Assembly (NCBI RefSeq): GCF_001421885.1
Contig: NZ_LMLH01000017.1
Coordinates: 1 to 35,827, forward strand
Length of the DNA stretch: 35,827 nucleotides
Direction of reading: 5' to 3'
Source: Pseudomonas sp. Leaf48
Lineage (GTDB): Bacteria > Pseudomonadota > Gammaproteobacteria > Pseudomonadales > Pseudomonadaceae
Positions 9,521-20,338 of this stretch are shown here, in pieces. How positions within the stretch are numbered: the stretch's first letter is position 1; every line of letters begins with the position of its first letter. A model generated the notes under the pieces. That model was not told the origin of the DNA and made no database searches. It was given only the letters and a program-made list of their open reading frames with translations. Position numbers and translations under genes: made by a program.

Positions 9521-9549
9521 ATTCTAGACACACCCCGGAAATGAATCAA
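9521..9549 (-). promoter_or_regulatory. Internal promoter upstream of rpsH
   Basis: TTGATT (9544-9549), a 17-nt spacer and TAGAAT (9521-9526) on the minus strand, with a GC-rich discriminator ACCCGGCTCGCC. The -35 overlaps the 3' arm of the hairpin at 9545-9568. Element match and spacing are as good as at the other ribosomal promoters in this window. Confidence 0.75.
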
Positions 9550-9568
9550 GCCCCAAAAGGGGCTTGAT
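9545..9568 (-). terminator. Hairpin after rpsN
   Basis: A perfect 10-bp stem ATCAAGCCCC / GGGGCTTGAT with a T4 loop. The downstream minus-strand sequence TCATTT is only modestly T-rich, so termination may be partial. It separates rpsJ-rpsN transcription from the rpsH promoter. Confidence 0.6.
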
Positions 9569-9631
9569 CCAGATTCAAGGCCACCGGTGGTCAGGTTCTT
9601 GCGAACCTTCGCACCGAGACTCTGAAAGTAC

Positions 9632-9937
9632 TTACCAGCTGGCTTTAACCAGACCTGGTACGTCACCACGCATTGCCGCTTCACGCAGTTTGTTACGGCC
9701 GAGGCCGAACTTGCGGTAAACGCCGTGTGGACGACCGGTCAGGCGGCAGCGGTTACGCATGCGCGAAGCGCTTGCGTCACGTGGCTGCTTCTGCAGAGCT
9801 ACTGTAGCTTCCCAACGCGCTTCTGGACTTGCGTTCAGATCAACGATGATAGCTTTCAGTGCTGCACGCTTCTTGGCGTACTTGGCAACCGTGAGCTGAC
9901 GCTTCAGCTCGCGGTTTTTCATGCTCATCTTGGCCAT
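9632..9937 (-). CDS. rpsN: 30S ribosomal protein S14 (zinc-free type)
   Basis: 101 residues from the ATG at 9937 ([14 protein letters not shown]). An upstream in-frame extension to 10003 runs into the rplE coding region and is not used. The family signature [21 protein letters not shown] is present. The paired CxxC motifs of the zinc form are absent, so this is the longer C- type. It lies 13 nt after rplE and, unusually, is followed by a 209-nt spacer. Confidence 0.98.
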   Translation of the reverse strand: MAKMSMKNRELKRQLTVAKYAKKRAALKAIIVDLNASPEARWEATVALQKQPRDASASRMRNRCRLTGRPHGVYRKFGLGRNKLREAAMRGDVPGLVKASW

Positions 9938-9950
9938 GGTCCTACTCCAA

Positions 9951-10490
9951 TCAGTTGCGGAACGGGAATTTGAACGCACGCAGCAGAGCGCGGCCTTCAT
10001 CATCGTTCTTGGCAGTGGTGGTCAGGGTGATGTCCAGACCGCGGAGAGCATCGATCTTGTCGTAGTCGATTTCCGGGAAGATGATCTGCTCTTTCACGCC
10101 CATGCTGTAGTTGCCACGACCATCGAAGGACTTGGCATTCAGGCCGCGGAAGTCGCGAACCCGAGGCAGGGAGATCGACAGCAGACGATCCAGGAACTCG
10201 TACATACGCTCACGGCGCAGGGTCACTTTGACGCCGATCGGCCAACCTTCACGGACTTTAAAGCCAGCGATGGATTTGCGAGCGTAGGTCACAACGACTT
10301 TCTGGCCGGTGATCTTTTCCAGGTCAGCAACAGCGTGCTCGATGACTTTTTTGTCGCCGATCGCTTCGCCCAGACCCATGTTCAGGGTGATTTTGGTAAC
10401 GCGCGGAACTTCCATCACGTTCGAAAGCTTAAGTTCTTCCTTAAGTTTCGGAGCAATTTCCTTCCGGTAAATCTCTTTTAGTCGTGCCAT
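9951..10490 (-). CDS. rplE: 50S ribosomal protein L5
   Basis: 179 residues. It binds 5S rRNA and contacts the P-site tRNA. It starts [20 protein letters not shown] and has the signature [15 protein letters not shown]; the C-terminal [16 protein letters not shown] is typical. It lies 22 nt after rplX. In E. coli the S8 repressor binds near the rplE start; I did not verify that structure here. Confidence 0.99.
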   Translation of the reverse strand: MARLKEIYRKEIAPKLKEELKLSNVMEVPRVTKITLNMGLGEAIGDKKVIEHAVADLEKITGQKVVVTYARKSIAGFKVREGWPIGVKVTLRRERMYEFLDRLLSISLPRVRDFRGLNAKSFDGRGNYSMGVKEQIIFPEIDYDKIDALRGLDITLTTTAKNDDEGRALLRAFKFPFRN

Positions 10491-10512
10491 GGTCTCATCT
10501 ACCTAGCAGTGT

Positions 10513-10827
10513 TCAAGCATCAACCGCTTTTTGGGTCGACTTGAAGACACGAATTTTCTTGCCGTCTTCTACTTTGAAACCAACGCGGTCAGCCTTGTTG
10601 GTTTCGCCGTTGAAAATGGCGACGTTAGAAGCATCCAGTGGAGCTTCTTTTTCGACGATACCGCCCTGCACGCCCGACATCGGGTTAGGCTTGGTATGAC
10701 GCTTGACCAGGTTCAGACCACCAATAACCAAACGGTTGTTAGCGAGAACCTTAAGCACCTTACCGCGCTTACCTTTGTCTTTGCCGGCGATCACGATGAT
10801 CTCGTCGTCACGACGAATCTTTTGCAT
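10513..10827 (-). CDS. rplX: 50S ribosomal protein L24
   Basis: 104 residues. It is an assembly-initiator protein that binds the 5' part of 23S rRNA near the tunnel exit. A KOW motif is clear at the N-terminus ([18 protein letters not shown]), followed by [11 protein letters not shown]. It starts 11 nt after rplN. Confidence 0.99.
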   Translation of the reverse strand: MQKIRRDDEIIVIAGKDKGKRGKVLKVLANNRLVIGGLNLVKRHTKPNPMSGVQGGIVEKEAPLDASNVAIFNGETNKADRVGFKVEDGKKIRVFKSTQKAVDA

Positions 10828-10838
10828 GTCGGATCTCC

Positions 10839-11207
10839 TTACAGCACTTCTGGGGCGAGCGAGACGATCTTCATGAACTTCTCAGTACGAAGTTCACGGG
10901 TCACTGGCCCAAAGATACGGGTGCCGATCGGCTCTTGCTTGTTGTTCAGAAGAACAGCAGCGTTGCCATCAAAGCGGATAATGGAGCCATCAGCACGACG
11001 TACGCCGTGACGAGTGCGGACTACAACAGCAGTCATCACTTGGCCTTTTTTCACTTTACCGCGAGGAATTGCTTCCTTGACGGTAACCTTGATGATGTCA
11101 CCGATACCAGCGTAACGACGATGGGAGCCACCCAGCACCTTGATGCACATAACGCGGCGAGCGCCGCTGTTATCGGCCACATCGAGCATGGATTGAGTCT
11201 GAATCAT
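10839..11207 (-). CDS. rplN: 50S ribosomal protein L14
   Basis: 122 residues starting [20 protein letters not shown], the hallmark N-terminus. It lies at the subunit interface and is the binding target of the silencing factor RsfS. It starts 23 nt after rpsQ. Confidence 0.99.
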   Translation of the reverse strand: MIQTQSMLDVADNSGARRVMCIKVLGGSHRRYAGIGDIIKVTVKEAIPRGKVKKGQVMTAVVVRTRHGVRRADGSIIRFDGNAAVLLNNKQEPIGTRIFGPVTRELRTEKFMKIVSLAPEVL

Positions 11208-11230
11208 ATAATTTCTCCGACCCCTAGTCC

Positions 11231-11497
11231 TTAGACTTCCACAGCGCGTTCGAGAACATCAACCAGCGCCCAAGACTTGGTCTTGGCCAAAGGACGAGTT
11301 TCACGAATAGTGACTTTGTCGCCGATGTGGCACTGATTGGTTTCGTCGTGCGCGTGCAGCTTAGTCGAACGCTTAACGTATTTACCGTAGATCGGGTGCT
11401 TAACGCGACGCTCGATCAGAACGGTGATGGTTTTGTCCATCTTGTCGCTGACAACACGGCCAGTCAGCGTACGGACAGTTTTTTCGGCTTCAGCCAT
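11231..11497 (-). CDS. rpsQ: 30S ribosomal protein S17
   Basis: 88 residues. It is a primary 16S-binding OB-fold protein. Typical motifs are [16 protein letters not shown] and [20 protein letters not shown]. It starts 2 nt after the rpmC stop codon. Confidence 0.99.
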   Translation of the reverse strand: MAEAEKTVRTLTGRVVSDKMDKTITVLIERRVKHPIYGKYVKRSTKLHAHDETNQCHIGDKVTIRETRPLAKTKSWALVDVLERAVEV

Positions 11498-11499
11498 GA

Positions 11500-11691
11500 T
11501 TACTTACCTGCCTGCTGGTTGAGCACAGTCTTCACGCGAGCGATGTCACGCTTAACTTGCGAGAGCAGATGAGACTGCCCCAACTGGCCAGTTGCTTTCT
11601 GCATACGCAGATTGAACTGGTCGCGCAGCAAGCCGAGCAGTTGCTCGTTCAGCTGCTGTGCGGATTTTTCACGAAGTTCATTCGCTTTCAT
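11500..11691 (-). CDS. rpmC: 50S ribosomal protein L29
   Basis: 63 residues, a two-helix protein at the tunnel exit that helps dock SRP and trigger factor. I chose the ATG at 11691 ([13 protein letters not shown]) over a GTG one codon earlier, because the ATG shares one base with the rplP stop codon (TGATG), a translational-coupling arrangement. The family core [17 protein letters not shown] is intact. Confidence 0.98.
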
Positions 11692-12104
11692 CACATCACC
11701 GTCCGTTTAACAAAGGAGGTGGCGAGCGGCAGCTTTGCAGCAGCCAGGGCGAAAGCCTCACGCGCCAGCTCTTCAGAAACACCCTCGATTTCATACAGGA
11801 CTTTGCCTGGCTGAATCTGGGCAACCCAGTATTCCACGTTACCCTTACCTTTACCCATACGAACCTCGAGAGGCTTCTTGGAGATCGGCTTGTCCGGGAA
11901 TACACGGATCCAGATCTTGCCGCCACGCTTAACGTGACGGGTCAGAGCACGACGCGCTGACTCGATCTGACGAGCGGTGAGACGACCACGAGCAACAGAC
12001 TTCAGCGCATATTCGCCGAAGCTGACTTTGCTACCGCGCAGTGCCAGACCACGGTTGTGGCCGGTCATCTGCTTGCGGAACTTCGTACGCTTTGGTTGCA
12101 ACAT
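11691..12104 (-). CDS. rplP: 50S ribosomal protein L16
   Basis: 137 residues, beside the A site and central protuberance. It starts [19 protein letters not shown] and contains [20 protein letters not shown]. The stop codon overlaps the rpmC start by one base. It starts 12 nt after rpsC. Confidence 0.99.
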
Positions 12105-12116
12105 TTGGCGTACCCC

Positions 12117-12803
12117 TTACTTAGCAGCTTTTTTACGAGGCGCTGGTGCTTGTGGTTTCAGTTCTTCTTGGCGACCACCAATTACTTCGCCTTTGAAGAT
12201 CCAAACCTTTACACCGATCACACCGTAAGTGGTGTGAGCTTCGTAGTTGGCATAGTCGATGTCGGCACGCAGGGTGTGCAGTGGCACACGACCTTCGCGA
12301 TACCATTCAGTACGTGCGATTTCAGCACCGCCGAGACGACCGCTCACTTGGATTTTGATGCCTTTGGCACCAATGCGCATGGCGTTCTGTACAGCGCGCT
12401 TCATAGCGCGACGGAACATTACGCGACGCTCCAGCTGCTGAGCTACGCTCTGCGCAACCAGCATACCGTCGAGCTCCGGCTTGCGGATCTCTTCGATATT
12501 GATGTGCACAGGCACACCCATTTGCTTGGTCAGGTCCTGACGCAGTTTCTCAACATCTTCACCTTTCTTCCCGATAACGATACCAGGACGAGCGGTGTGG
12601 ATGGTGATGCGTGCAGTTTGGGCCGGACGATGGATATCGATACGGCTTACGGACGCGCTTTTTAGTTTGTCTTGGAGGTACTCACGCACATTCAGATCTG
12701 CGAGCAAATAGTCCGCATAAGTCCGACCGTCTGCGTACCAGACGGAGGTGTGCTCCTTGACGATTCCCAGGCGAATGCCAATGGGATGTACTTTCTGACC
12801 CAT
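12117..12803 (-). CDS. rpsC: 30S ribosomal protein S3
   Basis: 228 residues from the ATG at 12803 ([14 protein letters not shown]). A 28-codon in-frame upstream extension overlaps rplV and does not resemble S3, so it was dropped. The KH domain carries the GxxG loop GKKG at 78-81, followed by the C-terminal S3 domain. S3 lines the mRNA entry channel with S4 and S5. It starts 13 nt after rplV and ends in an Ala/Pro/Lys-rich tail. Confidence 0.98.
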   Translation of the reverse strand: MGQKVHPIGIRLGIVKEHTSVWYADGRTYADYLLADLNVREYLQDKLKSASVSRIDIHRPAQTARITIHTARPGIVIGKKGEDVEKLRQDLTKQMGVPVHINIEEIRKPELDGMLVAQSVAQQLERRVMFRRAMKRAVQNAMRIGAKGIKIQVSGRLGGAEIARTEWYREGRVPLHTLRADIDYANYEAHTTYGVIGVKVWIFKGEVIGGRQEELKPQAPAPRKKAAK

Positions 12804-12816
12804 CTCTTCGACTCCG

Positions 12817-13149
12817 TTACTTGTCAGCAACCTTGACAGTGATATGGCAAGACCGCTTGACGATGCGATCAGCACGGCCTTTGGCACGTGGCATGATGCG
12901 CTTCAGCGAACGCCCTTCGTTGACGAAAACAGTGCTGACCTTCAGGTCATCAACGTCTGCGCCTTCGTTATGCTCGGCGTTGGCTACGGCCGACTCCAGC
13001 ACTTTCTTCATGATCTCGGCGGCTTTCTTACTGCTGAAAGCCAACAGGTTGAGCGCTTCGCCCACCTTCTTCCCGCGGATCTGGTCGGCGACCAAGCGGG
13101 CTTTCTGGGCGGAGATTCGAGCGCCCGACAACTTAGCGGCTACTTCCAT
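12817..13149 (-). CDS. rplV: 50S ribosomal protein L22
   Basis: 110 residues. A globular domain sits on the surface. An extended beta hairpin (around [20 protein letters not shown]) reaches into the exit tunnel constriction, where macrolide resistance changes occur; no deletion or insertion is seen there. It starts 11 nt after rpsS. Confidence 0.99.
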
Positions 13150-13160
13150 TTCCTAACCCC

Positions 13161-13436
13161 TTAACGCTTGGCTTTCTTGTCTGCCACGTGCCCGCGATAA
13201 GTGCGGGTACCGGCGAACTCGCCCAGTTTGTGGCCGACCATGTCTTCGTTCACGAGAACTGGGACGTGCTGACGACCGTTGTGTACTGCGATGGTCAGAC
13301 CGACCATTTGTGGCAGGATCATCGAACGACGCGACCAGGTTTTCACCGGTTTGCGATCGTTCTTTTCCGCCGCCACTTCGATCTTCTTCAGTAGGTGAAG
13401 ATCGATAAAAGGACCTTTTTTCAGAGAACGTGGCAC
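13161..13436 (-). CDS. rpsS: 30S ribosomal protein S19
   Basis: 91 residues starting [18 protein letters not shown], a diagnostic N-terminus. It is a 30S head protein that partners S13. The [16 protein letters not shown] segment is conserved. It starts 16 nt after rplB. Confidence 0.99.
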   Translation of the reverse strand: MPRSLKKGPFIDLHLLKKIEVAAEKNDRKPVKTWSRRSMILPQMVGLTIAVHNGRQHVPVLVNEDMVGHKLGEFAGTRTYRGHVADKKAKR

Positions 13437-13452
13437 TGTCGTATCCCTCTAT

Positions 13453-14277
13453 TTACTTGCGACGACGGACGATCATTTTGTCGGTACGCTTATTACCACG
13501 AGTCTTCGCGCCCTTAGTCGGGAAGCCCCATGGCGATACCGGATGACGACCACCAGAGGTACGACCTTCACCACCACCATGTGGGTGGTCAACCGGGTTC
13601 ATGGCAACACCACGAACGGTTGGGCGAACGCCACGCCAGCGTTTGGCACCAGCTTTACCCAGCGAACGCAGGCTGTGCTCGGAGTTCGAGACTTCGCCCA
13701 GGGTCGCACGGCATTCAGCCAGGACTTTACGCATTTCACCGGAACGCAGACGCAGGGTCACGTATACGCCTTCACGAGCGATCAGCTGAGCCGAAGCACC
13801 AGCGGAACGAGCGATCTGAGCGCCTTTACCCGGCTTCAATTCGATACCGTGAATCGTGCTACCCACTGGAATGTTGCGCAGTTGCAGGGAGTTGCCTGGC
13901 TTGATTGGAGCCAGAGCACCTGCGATCAGCTGGTCGCCAGCACTCACGCCTTTAGGGGCGATGATGTAGCGGCGCTCGCCGTCTGCGTAGCACAGCAGTG
14001 CGATGTGAGCAGTACGGTTTGGATCGTATTCAATGCGCTCGACAGTGGCGGAGATGCCATCTTTGTCGTTGCGACGGAAGTCGACCATACGGTAATGCTG
14101 CTTATGACCACCACCGATGTGACGAGTGGTAATACGGCCATTGTTGTTACGACCACCAGACTTCGATTTTTTCTCGAGCAGCGGTGCGTGAGGAGCGCCT
14201 TTATGCAGCTCCTTGTTGACCACCTTGACCACAAAACGGCGGCCAGGGGAAGTCGGTTTGCATTTAACGATTGCCAT
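13453..14277 (-). CDS. rplB: 50S ribosomal protein L2
   Basis: 274 residues. It is needed for subunit association and peptidyl-transferase centre structure. The RNA-binding domain and the C-terminal [20 protein letters not shown] motif with the essential histidine are present. It lies 14 nt after rplW in standard S10-operon order. Confidence 0.99.
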   Translation of the reverse strand: MAIVKCKPTSPGRRFVVKVVNKELHKGAPHAPLLEKKSKSGGRNNNGRITTRHIGGGHKQHYRMVDFRRNDKDGISATVERIEYDPNRTAHIALLCYADGERRYIIAPKGVSAGDQLIAGALAPIKPGNSLQLRNIPVGSTIHGIELKPGKGAQIARSAGASAQLIAREGVYVTLRLRSGEMRKVLAECRATLGEVSNSEHSLRSLGKAGAKRWRGVRPTVRGVAMNPVDHPHGGGEGRTSGGRHPVSPWGFPTKGAKTRGNKRTDKMIVRRRK

Positions 14278-14291
14278 GATGCACCCCTTCC

Positions 14292-14591
14292 TTACTCAGC
14301 ACTGCTGCTGAAATCGAGATCTTGGCCTGGCTGAAGGGAGATAACCGCCTTCTTCCAGTCATTACGCTTGCCCAGACCGCGAGCTGTGCGCTTGCTCTTA
14401 CCCAGAACGTTCAGGGTAGTAACACGCTCAACTTTCACGCTGAACAGGCTTTCGACGGCCTTCTTGATTTCCAGCTTGGTTGCGTCAGTTGCAACCTTGA
14501 AAACGAACTGGCCTTTCTTGTCTGCCAGAACCGTAGCCTTCTCGGAAACGTGCGGGCCAAGCAGAACTTTAAATACGCGTTCCTGGTTCAT
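14292..14591 (-). CDS. rplW: 50S ribosomal protein L23
   Basis: 99 residues, at the tunnel exit, where it docks trigger factor and SRP. The motifs [16 protein letters not shown] and [14 protein letters not shown] are typical. The ATG overlaps the end of rplD by 4 nt (ATGA), indicating coupled translation. Confidence 0.99.
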
Positions 14592-15190
14592 CCCAGCAGC
14601 TCCTCGAATTTCTTCACGGCCGACACGGTGATCAACACCTTGTCGTATGCGATCAGACTAACTGGATCGGAACCTTGCACGTCACGTACATCAACGTGTG
14701 GCAGGTTACGAGCAGCCAGGTACAGGTTCTGATCAACAGCGTCGGACACGATCAGAACGTCGGTCAGGCTCATGTTGTTCAGCTTGCCCAGCAGGTCTTT
14801 GGTTTTCGGCGTTTCAACGGCGAAATCCTGAACCACAACCAGACGATCAGTACGCACCAGCTCAGCAAGGATGGAACGCATTGCTGCGCGATACATCTTC
14901 TTGTTCAGCTTCTGGGAGTGATCCTGAGGACGAGCTGCGAAAGTGGTACCGCCGCCACGCCAGATTGGGCTACGGATAGTACCGGCACGAGCACGGCCAG
15001 TACCTTTCTGACGCCATGGGCGCTTACCGCCACCACGAACGTCGGAACGGGTCTTTTGCTGCTTGGAACCCTGACGACCGCCAGCCATGTAGGCTACGAC
15101 TGCTTGGTGAACCAGCGTCTCGTTGAATTCGCCGCCAAATGTCAGTTCGGAAACTTCGATCGCTTGAGCGTCATTTACATTTAATTGCAT
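14588..15190 (-). CDS. rplD: 50S ribosomal protein L4
   Basis: 200 residues. The long basic loop entering the exit tunnel ([20 protein letters not shown], then SPIWRGGG) is intact. In E. coli, L4 also represses its own operon through the S10 leader. The leader here is short and lacks that large structure, so the same mechanism is doubtful. It starts 12 nt after rplC and overlaps rplW by 4 nt. Confidence 0.99.
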
Positions 15191-15202
15191 GTCAGCTTCC
15201 CC

Positions 15203-15838
15203 TTAACCGCGAGCCTTGGCTGCTGGACGTACAACCAAGTTGCCGCCAGTAGCGCCAGGAACAGCGCCCTTGACCAACAACAGATTGCGTTCAGCGTCCA
15301 CGCGCACTACTTCGAGGGACTGCACGGTCACGCGCTCAGCGCCCATATGACCGGACATTTTTTTGCCCTTGAATACACGACCAGGAGTCTGGCACTGGCC
15401 GATAGAGCCTGGAACGCGGTGGGATACGGAGTTACCGTGGGTGTTATCTTGCCCGCGGAAATTCCAACGCTTGATCGTACCCTGGAAGCCTTTACCCTTG
15501 GACTGACCGGTTACATCAACCAGTTGACCAGCGGCGAAGATTTCAGCGTTGATCAGATCGCCGGCCTGGTACTCGCCTTCTTCAAGGCGGAATTCCATTA
15601 CGGTACGACCAGCGGCAACGTTCGCTTTAGCGAAGTGGCCAGCCTGAGCTGCTGTTACACGCGAAGCACGACGCTCGCCGACAGTGACTTGCACTGCACG
15701 ATAGCCATCGGTCTCTTCAGTTTTGAACTGGGTGACGCGATTCGGCTCGATCTCAATGACCGTGACCGGAATGGAGACACCTTCTTCGGTGAAAATACGG
15801 GTCATACCGCATTTACGACCGACTACACCAATAGTCAT
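15203..15838 (-). CDS. rplC: 50S ribosomal protein L3
   Basis: 211 residues from the ATG at 15838 ([16 protein letters not shown]). An 11-codon upstream extension to 15871 is rejected because it does not match the family. The central extension that reaches the peptidyl-transferase centre ([20 protein letters not shown]) includes the glutamine methylated by PrmB in enterics. It lies 80 nt after rpsJ. Confidence 0.98.
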   Translation of the reverse strand: MTIGVVGRKCGMTRIFTEEGVSIPVTVIEIEPNRVTQFKTEETDGYRAVQVTVGERRASRVTAAQAGHFAKANVAAGRTVMEFRLEEGEYQAGDLINAEIFAAGQLVDVTGQSKGKGFQGTIKRWNFRGQDNTHGNSVSHRVPGSIGQCQTPGRVFKGKKMSGHMGAERVTVQSLEVVRVDAERNLLLVKGAVPGATGGNLVVRPAAKARG

Positions 15839-15918
15839 GTTGTAAACCTCATGAGTGTACGGGGCTTTCACCCGCTATGGCCGCCCATTTCAGAGCGTTA
15901 CACGACTAAGACCGAGTC

Positions 15919-16230
15919 TTAGCCGAGGCTGATCTGCACTTCCACACCGGCCGCAAGATCAAGCTTCATAAGAGCATCAACGGTTTTATCCGTTGGCTGG
16001 ACGATGTCCAGAACGCGCTTATGAGTACGGATCTCGTACTGGTCACGCGCGTCTTTGTTGACGTGCGGGGAGACCAGAACGGTGAACCGCTCTTTACGGG
16101 TAGGCAGTGGAATTGGACCACGCACTTGAGCACCAGTACGTTTCGCGGTTTCCACGATTTCCTGGGTTGATTGGTCGATCAGGCGATGGTCGAAAGCCTT
16201 CAACCTGATACGGATTTGCTGATTTTGCAT
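15919..16230 (-). CDS. rpsJ: 30S ribosomal protein S10 (NusE)
   Basis: 103 residues. It is part of the 30S head and also, as NusE, a partner of NusB and NusG in antitermination and transcription-translation coupling. The signature [20 protein letters not shown] is present. It is the first gene of the S10 operon, preceded by its own promoter and by a strong terminator after tuf. Confidence 0.99.
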
Positions 16231-16260
16231 TGGATTTCAGACTCCGGCTGCTATTCCCAC

Positions 16261-16277
16261 CGGGCGCAATACGCCCG
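16261..16277 (-). promoter_or_regulatory. Hairpin in the S10-operon leader
   Basis: A perfect 6-bp stem CGGGCG / CGCCCG with a 5-base loop lies between the S10 promoter and the rpsJ ATG. The whole leader is only about 55-60 nt, much shorter than the E. coli S10 leader that L4 regulates. Confidence 0.55.
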
Positions 16278-16292
16278 TTAAAAGGAGGCGCA

Positions 16293-16321
16293 ATTCTATA
16301 GACGCCCCAGATGGGTGTCAA
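16293..16321 (-). promoter_or_regulatory. Sigma-70 promoter of the S10 operon
   Basis: A consensus TTGACA (16316-16321), a 17-nt spacer and TAGAAT (16293-16298; TATAGAAT in context) lie on the minus strand, followed by TGCGCC. This is among the closest to consensus in the window. Confidence 0.9.
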
Positions 16322-16325
16322 CCCA

Positions 16326-16358
16326 ATAAAAAAGGCCCCCGCTGAGCGGGGGCCTTTT
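16326..16358 (-). terminator. Terminator of the str operon (after tuf)
   Basis: AAAGGCCCCCGC / GCGGGGGCCTTT forms a 12-13 bp stem with a 3-base loop, followed by a run of T on the minus strand. It separates tuf from the S10 promoter, whose -35 starts a few bases beyond the T run. Confidence 0.95.
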
Positions 16359-16388
16359 CAAAACATCAAAGCTATCTCGGTGAAGAGA

Positions 16389-17582
16389 TTACTCGATGAT
16401 TTTAGCTACAACGCCAGCACCAACGGTACGGCCGCCTTCACGGATAGCGAAGCGCAGACCGTCTTCCATTGCGATGGTTTTGATCAGGGTAACAGTCATC
16501 TGAATGTTGTCACCTGGCATTACCATTTCAACGCCTTCTGGCAGCTCGCAGTTACCAGTCACGTCAGTAGTACGGAAGTAGAACTGTGGACGGTAGCCTT
16601 TGAAGAACGGAGTGTGACGACCGCCTTCTTCCTTGCTCAGAACGTAAACTTCTGCGGTGAACTTGGTGTGCGGCTTAACCGAACCTGGCTTAACCAGAAC
16701 CTGGCCACGCTCAACGTCGTCACGCTTGGTACCACGCAGCAGAACGCCGCAGTTCTCGCCAGCACGACCTTGGTCGAGCAGCTTGCGGAACATTTCAACA
16801 CCGGTGCAGGTGGTGGTGGTGGTGTCACGCAGACCAACGATTTCCAGTGGGTCTTGAACGTTTACAACGCCACGCTCGATACGACCGGTAACAACGGTAC
16901 CGCGACCGGAGATCGAGAACACGTCTTCGATTGGCATCAGGAACGGCTTGTCGATAGCGCGCTCTGGCTCTGGGATGTAGCTGTCCAGAGTTTCAACCAG
17001 CTTCTTGACGGCAGTGGTGCCCATCTCGTTGTCGTCCAGGCCTTCCAGAGCCATACGAGCCGAACCGATGATGATTGGAGTGTCATCGCCCGGGAAGTCG
17101 TAGGTGGACAGCAGGTCGCGAACTTCCATCTCAACCAGTTCCAGCAGCTCAGCGTCGTCTACCAGGTCGGCCTTGTTCAGGAAAACCACGATGTACGGAA
17201 CGCCTACCTGACGGGACAGCAGGATGTGCTCACGGGTTTGTGGCATCGGACCATCAGCGGCCGAGCAAACCAGGATAGCGCCGTCCATTTGAGCAGCACC
17301 GGTGATCATGTTCTTCACATAGTCAGCGTGACCTGGGCAGTCAACGTGAGCGTAGTGACGGATCTTCGAGTTGTACTCAACGTGCGCGGTGTTGATGGTG
17401 ATACCGCGAGCTTTTTCTTCTGGTGCGCTGTCGATCTTGTCGAAGTCAACACGAGCCGAACCGAAAACTTCGGAGCAGACGCGAGTCAGAGCAGCGGTCA
17501 GAGTGGTTTTACCGTGGTCAACGTGACCGATGGTGCCAACGTTGACGTGCGGAAGGGAACGATCAAATTTTTCTTTAGCCAC
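16389..17582 (-). CDS. tuf: Elongation factor Tu
   Basis: 397 residues, a GTPase that delivers aminoacyl-tRNA to the ribosomal A site. G1 is GHVDHGKT at 19-26, G3 is DCPGHADY at about 81-88 and G4 is NKAD at about 136-139. The C-terminus is [10 protein letters not shown]. It lies 31 nt after fusA as the last str-operon gene (the tufA position). It is the only intact tuf in this window; the usual second copy next to the tRNA-Thr gene is reduced to a stub (32958-33029). This copy may therefore be the sole source of EF-Tu. Confidence 0.99.
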   Translation of the reverse strand: MAKEKFDRSLPHVNVGTIGHVDHGKTTLTAALTRVCSEVFGSARVDFDKIDSAPEEKARGITINTAHVEYNSKIRHYAHVDCPGHADYVKNMITGAAQMDGAILVCSAADGPMPQTREHILLSRQVGVPYIVVFLNKADLVDDAELLELVEMEVRDLLSTYDFPGDDTPIIIGSARMALEGLDDNEMGTTAVKKLVETLDSYIPEPERAIDKPFLMPIEDVFSISGRGTVVTGRIERGVVNVQDPLEIVGLRDTTTTTCTGVEMFRKLLDQGRAGENCGVLLRGTKRDDVERGQVLVKPGSVKPHTKFTAEVYVLSKEEGGRHTPFFKGYRPQFYFRTTDVTGNCELPEGVEMVMPGDNIQMTVTLIKTIAMEDGLRFAIREGGRTVGAGVVAKIIE

Positions 17583-17613
17583 GACAATTAACTCCTAGCC
17601 TAAAGGGGCTGAA

Positions 17614-19719
17614 TCAGCCTTGTTTTTTGGTAACAGTTTCGACGATGTGCGACGGAGCTGTATTGTATTTTTTGAATTCCATAGAGTAGCTTGCGCGACC
17701 CTGGGACATCGAACGAACGTCGGTCGCATAACCGAACATCTCGCCCAACGGAACTTCAGCACGGATAACCTTACCGGAAACCGTATCTTCCATACCCAGA
17801 ATCATGCCGCGACGACGGTTAAGGTCGCCCATCACGTCACCCATATAGTCTTCAGGCGTAACAACCTCTACCGCCATGATCGGCTCAAGCAGCTCACCAC
17901 CGCCCTTCTGGGCCAGTTGCTTGGTCGCCATGGAAGCAGCCACCTTAAACGCCATCTCGTTCGAGTCGACGTCGTGGTAGGAACCATCAAACACGGTAGC
18001 CTTCAGGCCGATCAGCGGATAGCCGGCAACAACGCCGTTCTTCATCTGCTCTTCGATACCCTTCTGGATAGCCGGGATGTATTCCTTAGGAACCACACCA
18101 CCCACTACTTCGTTCACGAATTGCAGACCTTCCTGACCTTCGTCAGCAGGAGCAAAACGGATCCAGCAATGGCCGAACTGGCCACGACCGCCGGACTGAC
18201 GAACGAACTTGCCTTCGATTTCGCAGTTCTTCGTGATGCGCTCACGATACGAAACCTGAGGCTTACCGATGTTGGCTTCGACGTTGAACTCACGGCGCAT
18301 CCGGTCAACCAGGATGTCCAGGTGCAGCTCGCCCATGCCAGAGATGATCGTTTGACCAGTCTCTTCATCAGTCTTGACGCGGAAAGACGGGTCTTCCTGA
18401 GCAAGCTTGCCCAGAGCGATACCCATTTTTTCCTGGTCATCCTTGGTCTTAGGCTCTACGGCAACCGAGATAACCGGCTCCGGGAAGTCCATGCGAACCA
18501 GGATGATTGGCTTGTCAGCGTTGCAGAGGGTTTCACCAGTGGTGACGTCCTTCATGCCGATCAGGGCCGCGATGTCGCCAGCGCGTACTTCCTTGATCTC
18601 TTCACGGGCGTTTGCGTGCATTTGCACCATACGACCCACGCGCTCTTTCTTGCCTTTAACCGAGTTGATCACGCCGTCGCCGGAGGCCAATACGCCCGAG
18701 TAAACGCGGACGAAGGTCAAGGTACCCACGAATGGGTCGGTAGCGATCTTGAACGCCAGAGCCGAGAACGGCTCGTTGTCGTCCGCGTGACGCTCCATCT
18801 CTTCTTCCTCGTTATCAGGGTTGGAACCCTTGATAGCAGGAATGTCGACAGGAGCCGGCAGGTAGTCGATAACGGCGTCGAGAACCAGGGGAACGCCCTT
18901 GTTCTTGAAGGAAGAACCGCAAACAGCCAGGACGATTTCGCCAGCGATAGTACGCTGACGCAGAGCGGCCTTGATTTCCTCGATGGTGAGTTCTTCACCT
19001 TCCAGGTACTTGTTCATCAGCTCTTCGCTGGCTTCGGCAGCAGCCTCAACCATGTTGCTGCGCCACTCTTCAGCCAGTTCCTGCAGTTCAGCAGGGATAG
19101 CTTCGCGACGTGGAGTCATGCCCTTGTCAGCATCGTTCCAGTAAACCGCTTCCATGGTCATCAGATCGATCTGACCCTGGAAGTTGTCTTCGGAACCGAT
19201 AGCCAACTGGATTGGCACTGGAGTGTGGCCCAGACGCTGCTTGATCTGAGCGATCACGCGCAGGAAGTTAGCACCGGCACGGTCCATCTTGTTCACGTAA
19301 ACAATACGTGGAACGCCGTACTTGTTGGCTTGACGCCATACGGTTTCGGACTGCGGCTCGACGCCGGAAGTACCACAGAACACAACGACAGCGCCGTCGA
19401 GTACACGCAGGGAACGTTCAACTTCAATGGTGAAGTCTACGTGGCCCGGGGTATCGATGACGTTGAAGCGGTATTGGTCTTTGTGCTGCTTGGCGGAACC
19501 CTGCCAGAAGGCGGTAATGGCAGCAGAAGTAATGGTAATACCACGCTCCTGCTCCTGCACCATCCAGTCAGTGGTCGCAGCGCCATCATGCACTTCGCCC
19601 ATCTTGTGGCTTTTGCCAGTGTAAAAAAGGACGCGCTCGGTGGTGGTGGTTTTACCAGCATCCACGTGAGCAACGATACCAATGTTACGGTAGCGGTTAA
19701 TCGGTGTAGTACGAGCCAT
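17614..19719 (-). CDS. fusA: Elongation factor G
   Basis: 701 residues, a translocase GTPase. The N-terminal G domain has AHVDAGKT at 17-24, DTPGHVDF in G3 and [10 protein letters not shown] in G4; domains II-V follow. The length and domain order match fusA1-type EF-G. It lies 30 nt after rpsG. Fusidic acid and aminoglycoside-adaptation substitutions are common in this gene, but I did not score individual positions. Confidence 0.99.
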   Translation of the reverse strand: MARTTPINRYRNIGIVAHVDAGKTTTTERVLFYTGKSHKMGEVHDGAATTDWMVQEQERGITITSAAITAFWQGSAKQHKDQYRFNVIDTPGHVDFTIEVERSLRVLDGAVVVFCGTSGVEPQSETVWRQANKYGVPRIVYVNKMDRAGANFLRVIAQIKQRLGHTPVPIQLAIGSEDNFQGQIDLMTMEAVYWNDADKGMTPRREAIPAELQELAEEWRSNMVEAAAEASEELMNKYLEGEELTIEEIKAALRQRTIAGEIVLAVCGSSFKNKGVPLVLDAVIDYLPAPVDIPAIKGSNPDNEEEEMERHADDNEPFSALAFKIATDPFVGTLTFVRVYSGVLASGDGVINSVKGKKERVGRMVQMHANAREEIKEVRAGDIAALIGMKDVTTGETLCNADKPIILVRMDFPEPVISVAVEPKTKDDQEKMGIALGKLAQEDPSFRVKTDEETGQTIISGMGELHLDILVDRMRREFNVEANIGKPQVSYRERITKNCEIEGKFVRQSGGRGQFGHCWIRFAPADEGQEGLQFVNEVVGGVVPKEYIPAIQKGIEEQMKNGVVAGYPLIGLKATVFDGSYHDVDSNEMAFKVAASMATKQLAQKGGGELLEPIMAVEVVTPEDYMGDVMGDLNRRRGMILGMEDTVSGKVIRAEVPLGEMFGYATDVRSMSQGRASYSMEFKKYNTAPSHIVETVTKKQG

Positions 19720-19749
19720 AAAGCCCTCGCAAAATTAGTGACGCTAAAA

Positions 19750-20338
<589 letters not shown>

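Noticed and set aside
12804..12887. An N-terminal extension of rpsC by 28 codons
   Set aside because: It lies inside rplV, is not S3-like, and the ATG at 12803 gives the standard S3 N-terminus.
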